11,244 bases of DNA from an uncultured Clostridium sp. (GTDB taxonomy: Bacteria > Bacillota > Clostridia > Peptostreptococcales > Peptostreptococcaceae), in contig UQCY01000054.1 of the NCBI GenBank assembly GCA_900539645.1, positions 1-11,244 of the forward strand. Reading direction: 5' to 3'. Below, one piece after another: positions 1-6,678 of this stretch (position 1 is the stretch's first letter; each line of letters starts with the position of its first letter). Position numbers and translations under genes: made by a program. The notes beneath the pieces were generated by a model. That model was not told the DNA's origin. It saw only the letters and a list, made by a program, of their open reading frames with translations, and did no database searches.

Positions 1-41
1 TTTGTTTTTTATTTTCTTGCCCTCTCTCAAGGACAAGTATT

Positions 42-70
42 ATAATATCAGCTTTTACATTTTACGTCAA
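42..70 (-). promoter_or_regulatory. Leftward sigma-A promoter for a gene beyond the left edge
   Basis: On the minus strand a TTGACG -35 box (65-70) is followed after 17 bases by TATTAT (42-47). Transcription should start near 35. The first bases of the transcript can fold into a 7-bp hairpin with one G-U pair (arms 31-37 and 16-22, loop 23-30). That hairpin has no U-run after it in the leftward direction, so it looks like a 5' leader stem and not a terminator. The gene it serves lies outside the window. Confidence 0.6.
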
Positions 71-100
71 CACTTTTTTCAAATTTTTTTAAAAAACTTT

Positions 101-265
101 TTATAATATCAATTTTTTTAAAAGTTCTTTCTTTATTTCCATAAAATTTACATCACTTAATATATCTATATTTCTTGGTCTTTCAAACTCCATATCTATT
201 ATTTCTACAATTCTTCATGAGTTTTTACTTAGCACAACTACTCTATCCTCCATTTATAAGCATAT
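101..265 (-). pseudogene. Decayed C-terminal end of an ABC transporter ATPase (nitrate/sulfonate/taurine type)
   Basis: Reading the minus strand from about 253 down to a TAA at 101-103 gives MEDRVVVLSKNS, a TGA stop, then RIVEIIDMEFERPRNIDILS and a further 17 residues ending in KKELLKKLIL. This closely follows the usual C-terminal end of SsuB/TauB/NrtD-like ATPases, where DRVVVLS is followed by a Gly-Arg-Ile segment and an RPR..DIL..F.EIKKEL stretch. The TGA sits exactly where that family has Gly (GGA to TGA). The codons just before Asp also look like the decayed 'DEAIYLA' segment, with TAA for a tyrosine codon. No Walker motifs, switch region or upstream ORF are present, so only the tail survives. 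It has no start signal and is read here as a gene remnant. The family identification comes from remembered motif similarity only. Confidence 0.55.
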
Positions 266-487
266 TTTTATTAGATATATTTATATTTATAAATAAATAT
301 ATTATCTTTTGGGATAAATGAATGTAAATTTAAGTCATTAAATATATAATATGTAGTATAATAATATCTATACGTTTGAGTATTTTTAAATATTATCGTT
401 AAAATGTATTTATCGATATAACAAATGTAAATAAATATAATTTAAATTAACGGACTAAATTTAACTGTTTGAAAAGGAGGAATTGTT
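254..487. other. Gene-free AT-rich leader region before the TrhA gene
   Basis: Together with the remnant at 101-265 this makes up the 487 bases before the first intact gene. Apart from the possible promoter at 376-405 and the ribosome binding site at 474-480, I see only AT-rich sequence with short imperfect repeats of TTTATAAAT type and no coding potential. Confidence 0.5.
376..405 (+). promoter_or_regulatory. Possible promoter of the TrhA gene
   Basis: TTGAGT (376-381) is followed after 18 bases by TAAAAT (400-405). It is the best match upstream of the gene, but in such AT-rich DNA chance matches are common. It would give a leader of roughly 75 bases. Confidence 0.35.
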
Positions 488-1138
488 TTGAGTTTCAATT
501 ATGTAAGAGAACCTGGCAATGGATTCACTCACTTATTTGGTGCTATTTTGTCCTTTATTGGACTTCTAGCATTAGTTATTAAAACATCTATCGTAATGCC
601 TACTCCATTAGCTATAGCCTCTGTGATAATTTTTGGAATAAGTATGATTCTTTTATATACAGCTTCTACTGTATATCATTTGGTTATTTCTTCAGATAAA
701 GTTATCGCTTGGCTGAGAAAAATAGATCATTCTATGATATTCGTATTAATAGCTGGTTCATATGCACCATTTTGTATGATTTCATTAAAAGGCAATGGAG
801 GATATGCTTTATTTGCAATAGTCAGCATTGCAGCTATAGCAGGTGTATGTTTTAAATTAATTTGGTTTAAATGCCCTCGTTGGATTTCTACAATTATATA
901 CATTGCGATGGGTTGGGTATCTGTAGCACTTGTAGTGCCTCTTTACCACGCACTTTCATTTAGTGGACTTATGCTACTTGTTGGAGGAGGACTTTTCTAC
1001 ACAATAGGTGCTGTAATATACGCTACTAAGCCAAAGTTTTTAGAATTTAAACATTTCGGTTTCCACGAAATTTTCCATATATTTATAATCCTTGGAAGTC
1101 TATGCCACTTCTTATGTGTATTCTTCTATGTTTTATAA
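488..1138 (+). CDS. trhA: Hemolysin III / TrhA family membrane protein (PAQR superfamily)
   Basis: A 216-residue integral membrane protein with about seven hydrophobic segments, the normal length for bacterial hemolysin III (YqfA/TrhA) proteins. The PAQR marks are all visible: the N-terminal E-x-x-N-x-x-T-H-x-x-G type motif (REPGNGFTHLFG, residues 7-18), S60-x3-H64 in the second helix region, D80-H81, and H193-x3-H197 with H207 near the C terminus. In PAQR receptors the SxxxH, Asp and HxxxH residues form a zinc site, so a metal-dependent hydrolase-like site is likely here. Bacterial members have been linked to membrane fluidity control; the old name hemolysin does not establish toxin activity. 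The start is a TTG codon, chosen because AAGGAGG (474-480) lies 7 bases upstream and the family motif begins only seven residues in. It is transcribed alone or with weak readthrough into the next gene, since a hairpin terminator follows at 1178-1214. Confidence 0.88.
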   Translation: MSFNYVREPGNGFTHLFGAILSFIGLLALVIKTSIVMPTPLAIASVIIFGISMILLYTASTVYHLVISSDKVIAWLRKIDHSMIFVLIAGSYAPFCMISLKGNGGYALFAIVSIAAIAGVCFKLIWFKCPRWISTIIYIAMGWVSVALVVPLYHALSFSGLMLLVGGGLFYTIGAVIYATKPKFLEFKHFGFHEIFHIFIILGSLCHFLCVFFYVL

Positions 1139-1147
1139 ATTATTGTA

Positions 1148-1177
1148 TTGATATTTTATACTATCCATTGATATAAT
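1148..1177 (+). promoter_or_regulatory. Strong promoter of the DUF1097 gene
   Basis: TTGATA (1148-1153) is followed after 18 bases by a perfect TATAAT (1172-1177), with a TG one base upstream of the -10 box (extended -10). Transcription should begin around 1183-1185, inside the left arm of the terminator hairpin at 1178-1208. Confidence 0.65.
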
Positions 1178-1214
1178 TAGTTGATATGTCTGAAAGATGT
1201 ATCAACTATTTTTT
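1178..1214 (+). terminator. Rho-independent terminator after trhA, overlapping the next gene's start region
   Basis: TAGTTGATA (1178-1186) pairs perfectly with TATCAACTA (1200-1208), and the loop can add a 3-bp TCT/AGA stem. Six T residues follow (1209-1214). The hairpin ends only two bases before the ribosome binding site of the next gene. It should stop transcripts coming from trhA, while transcripts started at the promoter just upstream would lack most of the left arm. Confidence 0.7.
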
Positions 1215-1216
1215 AT

Positions 1217-1222
1217 AAGGAG
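1217..1222 (+). promoter_or_regulatory. Ribosome binding site that sets the DUF1097 start at 1229
   Basis: AAGGAG lies 6 bases before ATG at 1229. The frame is open further upstream to a TTG at 1181, but that codon has no ribosome binding site and lies within the terminator/promoter region. Confidence 0.8.
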
Positions 1223-1228
1223 AAATAT

Positions 1229-1696
1229 ATGTCAAAAAAATTATCTAATAATACTCTATCAGCTTTTGCAACAGCTCTTCTTTGTACTATTTGGATGGTT
1301 ATTGCAAATGCAACAGGTCTTTTAGGTTGGGCTGGTTTTGCAGGATGTACAGCTTACTTTGCTGGTCCTAAAAAAGGTGTTTCTGCACTTCCTCTTACTT
1401 TTGCTTGTGTTGGAAGTGGTGTAGCTTATGCATTAATATCAGTTCATTTAGGAAATCAAATAGACTTTGCTCAGATAGGTCTTGTATTTACATTTGTAAC
1501 TACATTCCTTATGTGTGCAGGCGGAAAAATAGGTATAATATCATTCGTGCCAGGAGCATTCATGGGTTCATTCTCTACATTTGCAGCTGGTGGCGATTTT
1601 ATGATAATACCATCTATAGCAGCTGGAATAATATTAGGACTATGCTGCGATACTTTAGGTAAAAAATTATGTGCTATGTTTGGCTCAGAAGAATAA
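1229..1696 (+). CDS. DUF1097 family membrane protein (YcdZ-like)
   Basis: A 155-residue hydrophobic protein with about five membrane segments and no soluble domain. It resembles E. coli inner-membrane protein YcdZ (DUF1097), as I recall that sequence. The shared landmarks are the segment LLGWAGFAGCTAYFA (residues about 31-45), a central stretch ending FLMC, and SFVPGAFMGSFSTFAAGGDF (residues about 107-126) with its conserved Pro-Gly and Gly-Asp. The biochemical role of the family is not known to me; small-molecule transport would be a guess. The start is the ATG at 1229, not the upstream in-frame TTG at 1181, because of the AAGGAG at 1217-1222. It has its own promoter (1148-1177) and is followed by a strong terminator hairpin. 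Confidence 0.85.
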   Translation: MSKKLSNNTLSAFATALLCTIWMVIANATGLLGWAGFAGCTAYFAGPKKGVSALPLTFACVGSGVAYALISVHLGNQIDFAQIGLVFTFVTTFLMCAGGKIGIISFVPGAFMGSFSTFAAGGDFMIIPSIAAGIILGLCCDTLGKKLCAMFGSEE

Positions 1697-1704
1697 ATTA
1701 AACT

Positions 1705-1741
1705 AAAAAGAGGAGCTCGTTTCAAACGACCTCCTCTTTTT
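1705..1741. terminator. Strong, probably bidirectional terminator hairpin
   Basis: AAAAAGAGGAG (1705-1715) pairs with CTCCTCTTTTT (1731-1741), and the loop contains a second stem (1717-1721 with 1725-1729) separated by one mismatch. The A-run on the left and T-run on the right let it work in both directions. It lies 8 bases after the DUF1097 stop codon and, on the minus strand, about 170 bases after the stop codon of the AGCS gene, for which no closer terminator is visible. Confidence 0.85.
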
Positions 1742-1785
1742 CATTGTTTTCTTTTTTGAATCTTAAATCTTAACTTTATATTTCA

Positions 1786-1813
1786 TATTGATTTCGCACC
1801 ACCAAAATCAATA
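1786..1813. repeat. 9-bp inverted repeat in the gap between convergent genes
   Basis: TATTGATTT (1786-1794) and AAATCAATA (1805-1813) are perfect inverted copies around a 10-base spacer. No T-run follows on either strand, so it is not a typical terminator. It may be an mRNA 3'-end hairpin of the AGCS transcript or chance. Confidence 0.35.
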
Positions 1814-1909
1814 CTACAAACTCACTTAATATATTCCGATTTTCCTATTATTTTAATCGATTAATTTTATACTTATAATTTTATGTCTAAGCAAATATAA
1901 ACTTCTATG

Positions 1910-3304
1910 CTATTTTTCATCTTTATCTGAATCGCCATTTACATATTTCTTGTATATACCCATTACTACGCCACTAAGTGCAAATAATGCTATAGCATTT
2001 GGTATAACCATCAGACCATTGAAACAGTCAGCTAACTGCCAAACTAATTCAACTTTTAATGTAGATCCAACTATTATAAATAATATAACTATTAAAGAAT
2101 ATATTTTTACTGCTTTCTGTCCGAATAAGTATTTTACGTTTATCCGTCCGAAGAAATGCCATCCAAGTATAGTAGAGAATGCAAAGAATAATAAACATAC
2201 TGCTATGAATAAATCTCCACCACTACCAAAAGTATTTACGAAAGCTGTCTGAGTAAGTGCTATACCTTCTTTTCCTGAATCTAAAACACCACTAGTTAAT
2301 ATAGAGAATGCTGTTAAGTTTAGTATTATGAAAGTATCTATAAATACACTAACCATAGCTGTTAATCCCTGTTCATGAGGGTTTTTAGCTGCTGCTCTTG
2401 CATGTGCATGAGGTGTAGAACCCATACCAGCTTCATTAGAGAATAATCCTCTTGCTACACCGTAACGTATAGCTTCTTTTATAGATATACCAACTGCACC
2501 ACCAAGTACTGCCTTTGGATTAAATGCTCCAACTATTATCATTTTGAAAGCTTCAGGAACTTCTGATATATTCATTCCTATTAAAGCTAAACTTCCTATT
2601 ATATATACAAATGCCATTATAGGTACTATTTTTTCAACAACTGATGCTAATCTCTGTGTTCCACCTATAAATACAAATCCTGCTACTACAGCTATTAATA
2701 AACCAACTGTTATAGGAGGTATATTTATATTTCTACTTGCGAAAACTTCTGAGAATGCTGCACCTATTGAGTTTGACTGAACCATATTACCCATAAATCC
2801 AAGTGCTAATATTATTAATACTGAGAATGTTGCTGCTAAGACTTTACCAAATTTTCCTGTAAATGCAGCTCTGATGTAGTATACAGGTCCTCCTGTTACT
2901 TCGCCATCTACAACTGTTTTATATTTCTGAGCAAGAGTTGCTTCCGAATAAATTGTAGCCATTCCAAAGAATGCACTAAGCCACATCCAGAATATAGCCC
3001 CTGGTCCACCAGAAAGAAGTGCTGTAGCTGCACCAGTTAAGTTACCTGTACCAACCTGAGCTGCTATAGCTGTTGCTAATGACTGGAAAGGTGTCATTTC
3101 ACCGTGTTCTTTCTTTTCACCGTTTAATTTTAGGTTACCGAACACTAATCTGAAGCCCTCTCCAAATTTTCTAACCTGTATAAATTTTAGTTTGAATGTG
3201 TAGTATATCCCAACTCCACATAAGATGAATAGTAGTAAGAAATTCCATAAGAATCCGTTTACGGCTACTACTACTTCTAATAGATTGTCTAAGAATAATT
3301 CCAT
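1910..3304 (-). CDS. AGCS family sodium:alanine/glycine symporter
   Basis: A 464-residue multi-spanning membrane transporter of normal family length, importing alanine or glycine with sodium. The AGCS signature GGPGAIFWMWLSAFFG is at residues 99-114, preceded by the conserved stretch ATAIAAQVGTGNLTGAATA (residues 77-95) that belongs to the substrate/ion-binding core. Further marks include FSNEAGMGSTPHAHARA in the middle of the protein and hydrophobic helices through to a short charged tail (KKYVNGDSDKDEK). The start is ATG at 3302-3304, with AAAGGAG (3314-3320) nine bases upstream. The leader carries a glycine riboswitch with a terminator, which argues for glycine as a substrate rather than alanine alone; this is inference from regulation. 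The gene stands alone and runs towards the shared terminator at 1705-1741. Confidence 0.93.
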   Translation of the reverse strand: MELFLDNLLEVVVAVNGFLWNFLLLFILCGVGIYYTFKLKFIQVRKFGEGFRLVFGNLKLNGEKKEHGEMTPFQSLATAIAAQVGTGNLTGAATALLSGGPGAIFWMWLSAFFGMATIYSEATLAQKYKTVVDGEVTGGPVYYIRAAFTGKFGKVLAATFSVLIILALGFMGNMVQSNSIGAAFSEVFASRNINIPPITVGLLIAVVAGFVFIGGTQRLASVVEKIVPIMAFVYIIGSLALIGMNISEVPEAFKMIIVGAFNPKAVLGGAVGISIKEAIRYGVARGLFSNEAGMGSTPHAHARAAAKNPHEQGLTAMVSVFIDTFIILNLTAFSILTSGVLDSGKEGIALTQTAFVNTFGSGGDLFIAVCLLFFAFSTILGWHFFGRINVKYLFGQKAVKIYSLIVILFIIVGSTLKVELVWQLADCFNGLMVIPNAIALFALSGVVMGIYKKYVNGDSDKDEK

Positions 3305-3340
3305 GTTTTTACTCTCCTTTTCTTTTATTTTTTTGGAAAT

Positions 3341-3366
3341 AAAAATAGAGCTGATATATCAGCTCC
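3341..3366 (-). terminator. Riboswitch expression-platform terminator
   Basis: GAGCTGA (3359-3365) and TCAGCTC (3348-3354) form a perfect 7-bp stem around TATA, followed by a short U-rich run (3341-3347). It sits between the glycine aptamer and the ribosome binding site of the symporter, so it is the likely point of transcriptional control. A five-base segment AGAGC at the 3' side of the aptamer P1 helix could pair with GCTCT in the right arm of this hairpin. That would favour termination when glycine is bound, but five bases are weak evidence. Confidence 0.75.
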
Positions 3367-3420
3367 AAAAATAAGAGTAGAACATTTGCAAACAGACCTT
3401 AAAAATTTGATCTGCCTTAC

Positions 3421-3506
3421 TGCTCTGTCCTTTTGCCTGAGAGATTTGCAAACTTAGTTTGTGTACACCTTCGGCGCCCCTTTTTTGGAGACTCTCCAGA
3501 GTTCCT
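3421..3506 (-). ncRNA. Glycine riboswitch, single aptamer
   Basis: On the minus strand the leader reads through all conserved blocks of the glycine (gcvT) aptamer. These are a 5' P1 strand CTCTGGAGAGTCTCC (about 3487-3501), GGCGCCGAAGG (3468-3478), a variable P3 hairpin with CAAAC-TAA-GTTTG (3449-3461), then ATCTCTCAGGCAAAAGGAC (3427-3445) and the closing CAGAG (3422-3426) that pairs with CTCTG. Only one full aptamer is present. The following stretch 3384-3415 (GCAGA ... TCTGTTTGC) can fold into a small stem and may be the reduced 'ghost' partner described for singlet glycine riboswitches. It controls the AGCS symporter through the terminator at 3341-3366. Whether glycine turns the gene on or off cannot be told from sequence alone, though off fits an importer. 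Confidence 0.93.
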
Positions 3507-3554
3507 AATAGATTTTTTATTAATTTTATAATTACAATTTATCTATCTGTTTAA

Positions 3555-3583
3555 ATAATATCATCTATTTTGAGTAATTACAA
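3555..3583 (-). promoter_or_regulatory. Promoter of the glycine riboswitch and AGCS gene
   Basis: TTGTAA (3578-3583) and TATTAT (3555-3560) on the minus strand are separated by 17 bases. Transcription would start near 3548, about 40 bases before the aptamer. Confidence 0.6.
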
Positions 3584-3611
3584 CATTTTTTCTAAATTTA
3601 TTGAAATTTTC

Positions 3612-3659
3612 AAAAAACACACATATTTCCTTTTTATTTTTAGGAAGTATGTGTGTTTT
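3612..3659 (-). terminator. Terminator of the cadCA operon
   Basis: AAAACACACATA (3614-3625) and TATGTGTGTTTT (3648-3659) are perfect inverted copies. The stem extends inward by five more pairs (3626-3630 with 3643-3647, one wobble) around a T/A-rich loop. Read leftward, the stem runs into a six-T stretch (3612-3617), which suits termination of the cadA transcript about 180 bases after its stop codon. In the plus direction no further T-run follows. The 182 bases between this hairpin and the cadA stop (3660-3841) show no gene. Confidence 0.65.
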
Positions 3660-3841
3660 AATATTGTTTTATTTATTTTTTAATGTATACAACCAGTTTT
3701 TTTACAGTAGTAAAATTAGGAATACGTTATTTACAGAATATTTAATTTATTAAACTTTTATTTTTTAAGTTACTAAACTATTTTTACTATATCATATTTC
3801 TATAATTTGTATAAAAAATTATGTGATTCTATAAAAATAAT

Positions 3842-6610
3842 TTATTCTTTTAAAGTTCTCATTGCATTAAGTACGGCTATTAATGCAACACCTACATCTG
3901 CAAATATTGCTTCCCACATATTTGCAACTCCACCAGTACTCATAAGCATTACTATTACTTTTACACCCATTGCAAATACTATATTCTGCCAAACAATTTT
4001 ATTTGTTTTTTCAGAAATTCTCTTAGCTATAGGTAATTTAGATAATTCGTCTGTCATAAATACCACATCACTTGCTTCTATTGCTGCATCAGATCCTACA
4101 CCACCCATAGCTATACCAACGTCTGCTCTAGCTAGAACTGGGGCGTCATTTATACCGTCTCCTATAAATGCTGTATTTCCTGTGCTATTTTCTTTTGCTA
4201 TTTCTTCAAGTATTTCAACTTTCTGATTAGGTAGAAGTCCTGAATAATGTTTGTCTAATCCAACTTCTTCAGCTATTTTAGCTGCAGCAGCTTCATTATC
4301 TCCTGTTAGCATTACAACATTTGTTATACCAACTTTTCTCATCTCTGCAATAGCTCTCTTACTATCTTCCTTAACCTCATCAGATATTACTATACATCCA
4401 GCATACTTGCCATCTACTGCAACGTATACAGTTGTTCCAACTTCATCTACCTTTTCATATTTTACATTTTCGCTATCTAAAAGTTTAGAACTTCCTGCAA
4501 GTATTGTCTTTCCATGGTATAAAACTTTTATACCATGCGCTGCTATTTCTTCATACTTGTCTATTTCACTTAATTTTACTTCTTCTTCAAATTTTTCATT
4601 ATAGCTTTCCATTATAGATTTTGCTATTGGATGGTTTGAATTCGCTTCTGCAATTGCTGCAAATCTTAATAATTCATCTTCTGACATTCCAACAGGATTT
4701 ATTTCTGTAACTTTAAATACACCTTTTGTTATAGTACCAGTTTTATCAAGTACAACTGTATCTACTTTTCTTAATGCTTCTAAATAGTTACTTCCCTTTA
4801 TAAGAATACCGTTTTTAGATGCAGATCCTATTCCGCCAAAGAAACTTAGAGGTATTGATAATACTAATGCACAAGGACATGAAACTACTAGGAATATTAA
4901 TCCTCTGTATAACCAATCTCTAAACACAGCACCTTCAATAACTAGTGGTGGTATAAATGCAACTGCTAATGCTAGTCCAACAACTATTGGAGTATAGTAT
5001 CTACAAAATCTTGATATAAAGTTTTCTGTCTGAGATTTTCTACTTCCTGCATTTTCAACCATATCAAGTATCTTAGCAACTGTAGATTCACCGTATTCTT
5101 TAGTTACTCTTACATAAATTAATGCATTTGTATTTATTGTTCCCGATACAACTTCTTCGCCTGGTTTTACACTTCTAAGTACAGATTCACCAGTTATTGC
5201 AGAAGTATCAAGCATTGCTTCACCTTCTGTTACAATTCCATCTAGTGGTACTTTTTCACCTGGTTTAACTACTATTACATCGCCTACTTCTACTTCTTCA
5301 GGATCTACCTGTATAATTTTTCCACCTTGAACTAAGTTTGCAAATTCTGCTTTTATTTCCATAAGAGCAGATATTGATTTTCTTGACTGACCAACTGCTT
5401 TCTGCTGTAAATATTCACCTATTTTGTAGAATAACATAACACCAACTGCTTCAGAATGTTCACCTATTGCAATTGCACCTATTGTAGCTATCGACATTAG
5501 GAAGTTTTCATCCATTACCTGGCCTCTAAATAGGTTCTTTGCAGCTTTTAAAAGTACATCTCCACCTATTAAAATATATGCTGCTAAAAATACAACCACA
5601 CCAAATGTACCTGTATTTCCAACTGCCATTTCATATATTCCAAATGCGTATACAAATACACCTATTATGATTTTTATTAGATCTTTGTTTATTTCTTTCT
5701 TTTCTTTTGGTTTTTCAACCTTTTTAGGTTTAATTTCTTCATGTTCGTCGTGGTCATGGTGATGTCCTCCGCATCCACATTCTTCATCATGTTCATGATC
5801 GTGGTGATGGCGTTCTCCACATCCACATTCTTCCCCGTGTTCATGATCGTGGTGATGGTGTTCTCCGCATCCACATTCTTCTCCATGGTCGTGATCGTGA
5901 TGATGTTCTCCACATCCACAACTTTCACCATGTTCATGATGATGTTCTTCTGAATTATTTCTATTTGCATATAGTACGTTTAAATCTGTTCTACCTCTTC
6001 TTGTTGTATTTCCAGATTCAACTATATTTCCCTTATTATCAAACTCTAAAGCTCCAACAACTTTATTTTTTAATAAACTTACTGTTAATCCACTTTCTGT
6101 TTCGTGTATTATCTTTGCTATTTCAGACATATGCTGTTTTGTAATATCTCCAGCCTTAGCAAATACAGATAATTTCTTAGCCACAAAGTTCATATTGCTA
6201 TTTTCTACATATGCTAATTTTCCAACTTTATCGTTTATCTTTTCTGCACAATGTGCACAGTTTAAATTATTTAATAGAAAATCAACTCTTATAACTTTAT
6301 TTTTATCTATTTCATCTTTTTTCTCTGACTTAATTATATTTCCCTTATTATCAAAACTTATTTCCCCAAGTACTTTGTTCTTTAATAAGCTTACAGTTAA
6401 CCCACTTTCTGTATCATGAATTATCTTTGCTATTTTAGACACATTAGCTTCTGTTATGCTTTCATTTTCCATAAATACAGATAATTTTTTTGCCACAAAA
6501 TTCATGTTGCTATTTTCTACATAGTCTAATTTTGAAACTTTGTCATTTATTTTTTCTGCACAGTGTGCACAATTTAAACCATCTAGTAGAAAATCTATTC
6601 TTGTACTCAA
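3842..6610 (-). CDS. cadA: P1B-2 type heavy-metal ATPase (Cd/Zn/Pb efflux) with doubled HMA domain and His/Cys linker
   Basis: A 922-residue P-type ATPase that pumps soft divalent cations out across the membrane. Two N-terminal HMA-like domains each carry the metal motif N-C-A-H-C (C14/C17 and C118/C121). Next is a His-rich linker (residues 221-292) with four C-G-C-G blocks, then a charged Lys/Glu stretch and the membrane core. Core motifs: actuator T473-G-E, transmembrane C578-P-C580, phosphorylation site D622-K-T-G-T, H660-P, and G817-D-G-I-N-D-A-P. K884 and D905, spaced 21 residues as in ZntA K693/D714, define the Zn/Cd/Pb subclass rather than copper. It is about 200 residues longer than usual CadA proteins because of the doubled domain and linker. 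The start is TTG at 6608-6610 behind AAAAGGA (6622-6628); upstream ATG and GTG codons run into stops at once. It lies 68 bases after cadC, in one operon. Metal preference among Zn, Cd and Pb is not decided by sequence. Confidence 0.93.
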   Translation of the reverse strand: MSTRIDFLLDGLNCAHCAEKINDKVSKLDYVENSNMNFVAKKLSVFMENESITEANVSKIAKIIHDTESGLTVSLLKNKVLGEISFDNKGNIIKSEKKDEIDKNKVIRVDFLLNNLNCAHCAEKINDKVGKLAYVENSNMNFVAKKLSVFAKAGDITKQHMSEIAKIIHETESGLTVSLLKNKVVGALEFDNKGNIVESGNTTRRGRTDLNVLYANRNNSEEHHHEHGESCGCGEHHHDHDHGEECGCGEHHHHDHEHGEECGCGERHHHDHEHDEECGCGGHHHDHDEHEEIKPKKVEKPKEKKEINKDLIKIIIGVFVYAFGIYEMAVGNTGTFGVVVFLAAYILIGGDVLLKAAKNLFRGQVMDENFLMSIATIGAIAIGEHSEAVGVMLFYKIGEYLQQKAVGQSRKSISALMEIKAEFANLVQGGKIIQVDPEEVEVGDVIVVKPGEKVPLDGIVTEGEAMLDTSAITGESVLRSVKPGEEVVSGTINTNALIYVRVTKEYGESTVAKILDMVENAGSRKSQTENFISRFCRYYTPIVVGLALAVAFIPPLVIEGAVFRDWLYRGLIFLVVSCPCALVLSIPLSFFGGIGSASKNGILIKGSNYLEALRKVDTVVLDKTGTITKGVFKVTEINPVGMSEDELLRFAAIAEANSNHPIAKSIMESYNEKFEEEVKLSEIDKYEEIAAHGIKVLYHGKTILAGSSKLLDSENVKYEKVDEVGTTVYVAVDGKYAGCIVISDEVKEDSKRAIAEMRKVGITNVVMLTGDNEAAAAKIAEEVGLDKHYSGLLPNQKVEILEEIAKENSTGNTAFIGDGINDAPVLARADVGIAMGGVGSDAAIEASDVVFMTDELSKLPIAKRISEKTNKIVWQNIVFAMGVKVIVMLMSTGGVANMWEAIFADVGVALIAVLNAMRTLKE
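5735..5950 (-). repeat. In-frame His/Cys minisatellite inside cadA
   Basis: About four and a half tandem units of 45-48 bases encode blocks of the form HHHDHEHGEECGCGE (residues 221-292 of the ATPase). The units are similar in DNA as well as protein, so the array probably grows and shrinks by slippage. Each block offers several His and a Cys-Gly-Cys pair, which suggests a metal-buffering or delivery role. The array also creates long false ORFs in other frames. Confidence 0.85.
5984..6607 (-). repeat. Tandem duplication of the HMA-domain coding segment of cadA
   Basis: Residues 2 to about 105 and about 106 to 209 of the ATPase are direct copies offset by 104 residues (312 bases). Long identical runs (such as CAHCAEKINDKV, YVENSNMNFVAKKLSVF and TESGLTVSLLKNKV) occur in both. 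The middle part (residues about 50-63 and 154-167) has diverged most. Confidence 0.9.
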
Positions 6611-6678
6611 TTTAATTCACATCCTTTTCTTAAAATCCCTTTATTTTATACACATTAATTGCCTATTGTTGATATCTT

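Noticed and set aside
1181..1228. Upstream TTG start extending the DUF1097 protein by 16 residues
   Set aside because: No ribosome binding site, lies within the terminator and promoter, and the added residues are unlike the family N-terminus; AAGGAG at 1217 supports ATG 1229.
1853..1864. Palindrome TTAATCGATTAA between the convergent genes
   Set aside because: A 12-base AT-rich palindrome with no second copy, promoter or gene end beside it; expected by chance in such sequence.
5741..5953. Plus-strand ORF of hydrophobic Met/Val/Phe/Ser repeats resembling a membrane peptide
   Set aside because: Antisense shadow of the same repeat array; the periodicity is explained by the CadA codons.
5689..5970. 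93-residue minus-strand ORF rich in Met, Asn, Val and Thr
   Set aside because: A shifted-frame reading of the His/Cys repeat array of cadA, with repetitive protein and no start signals.
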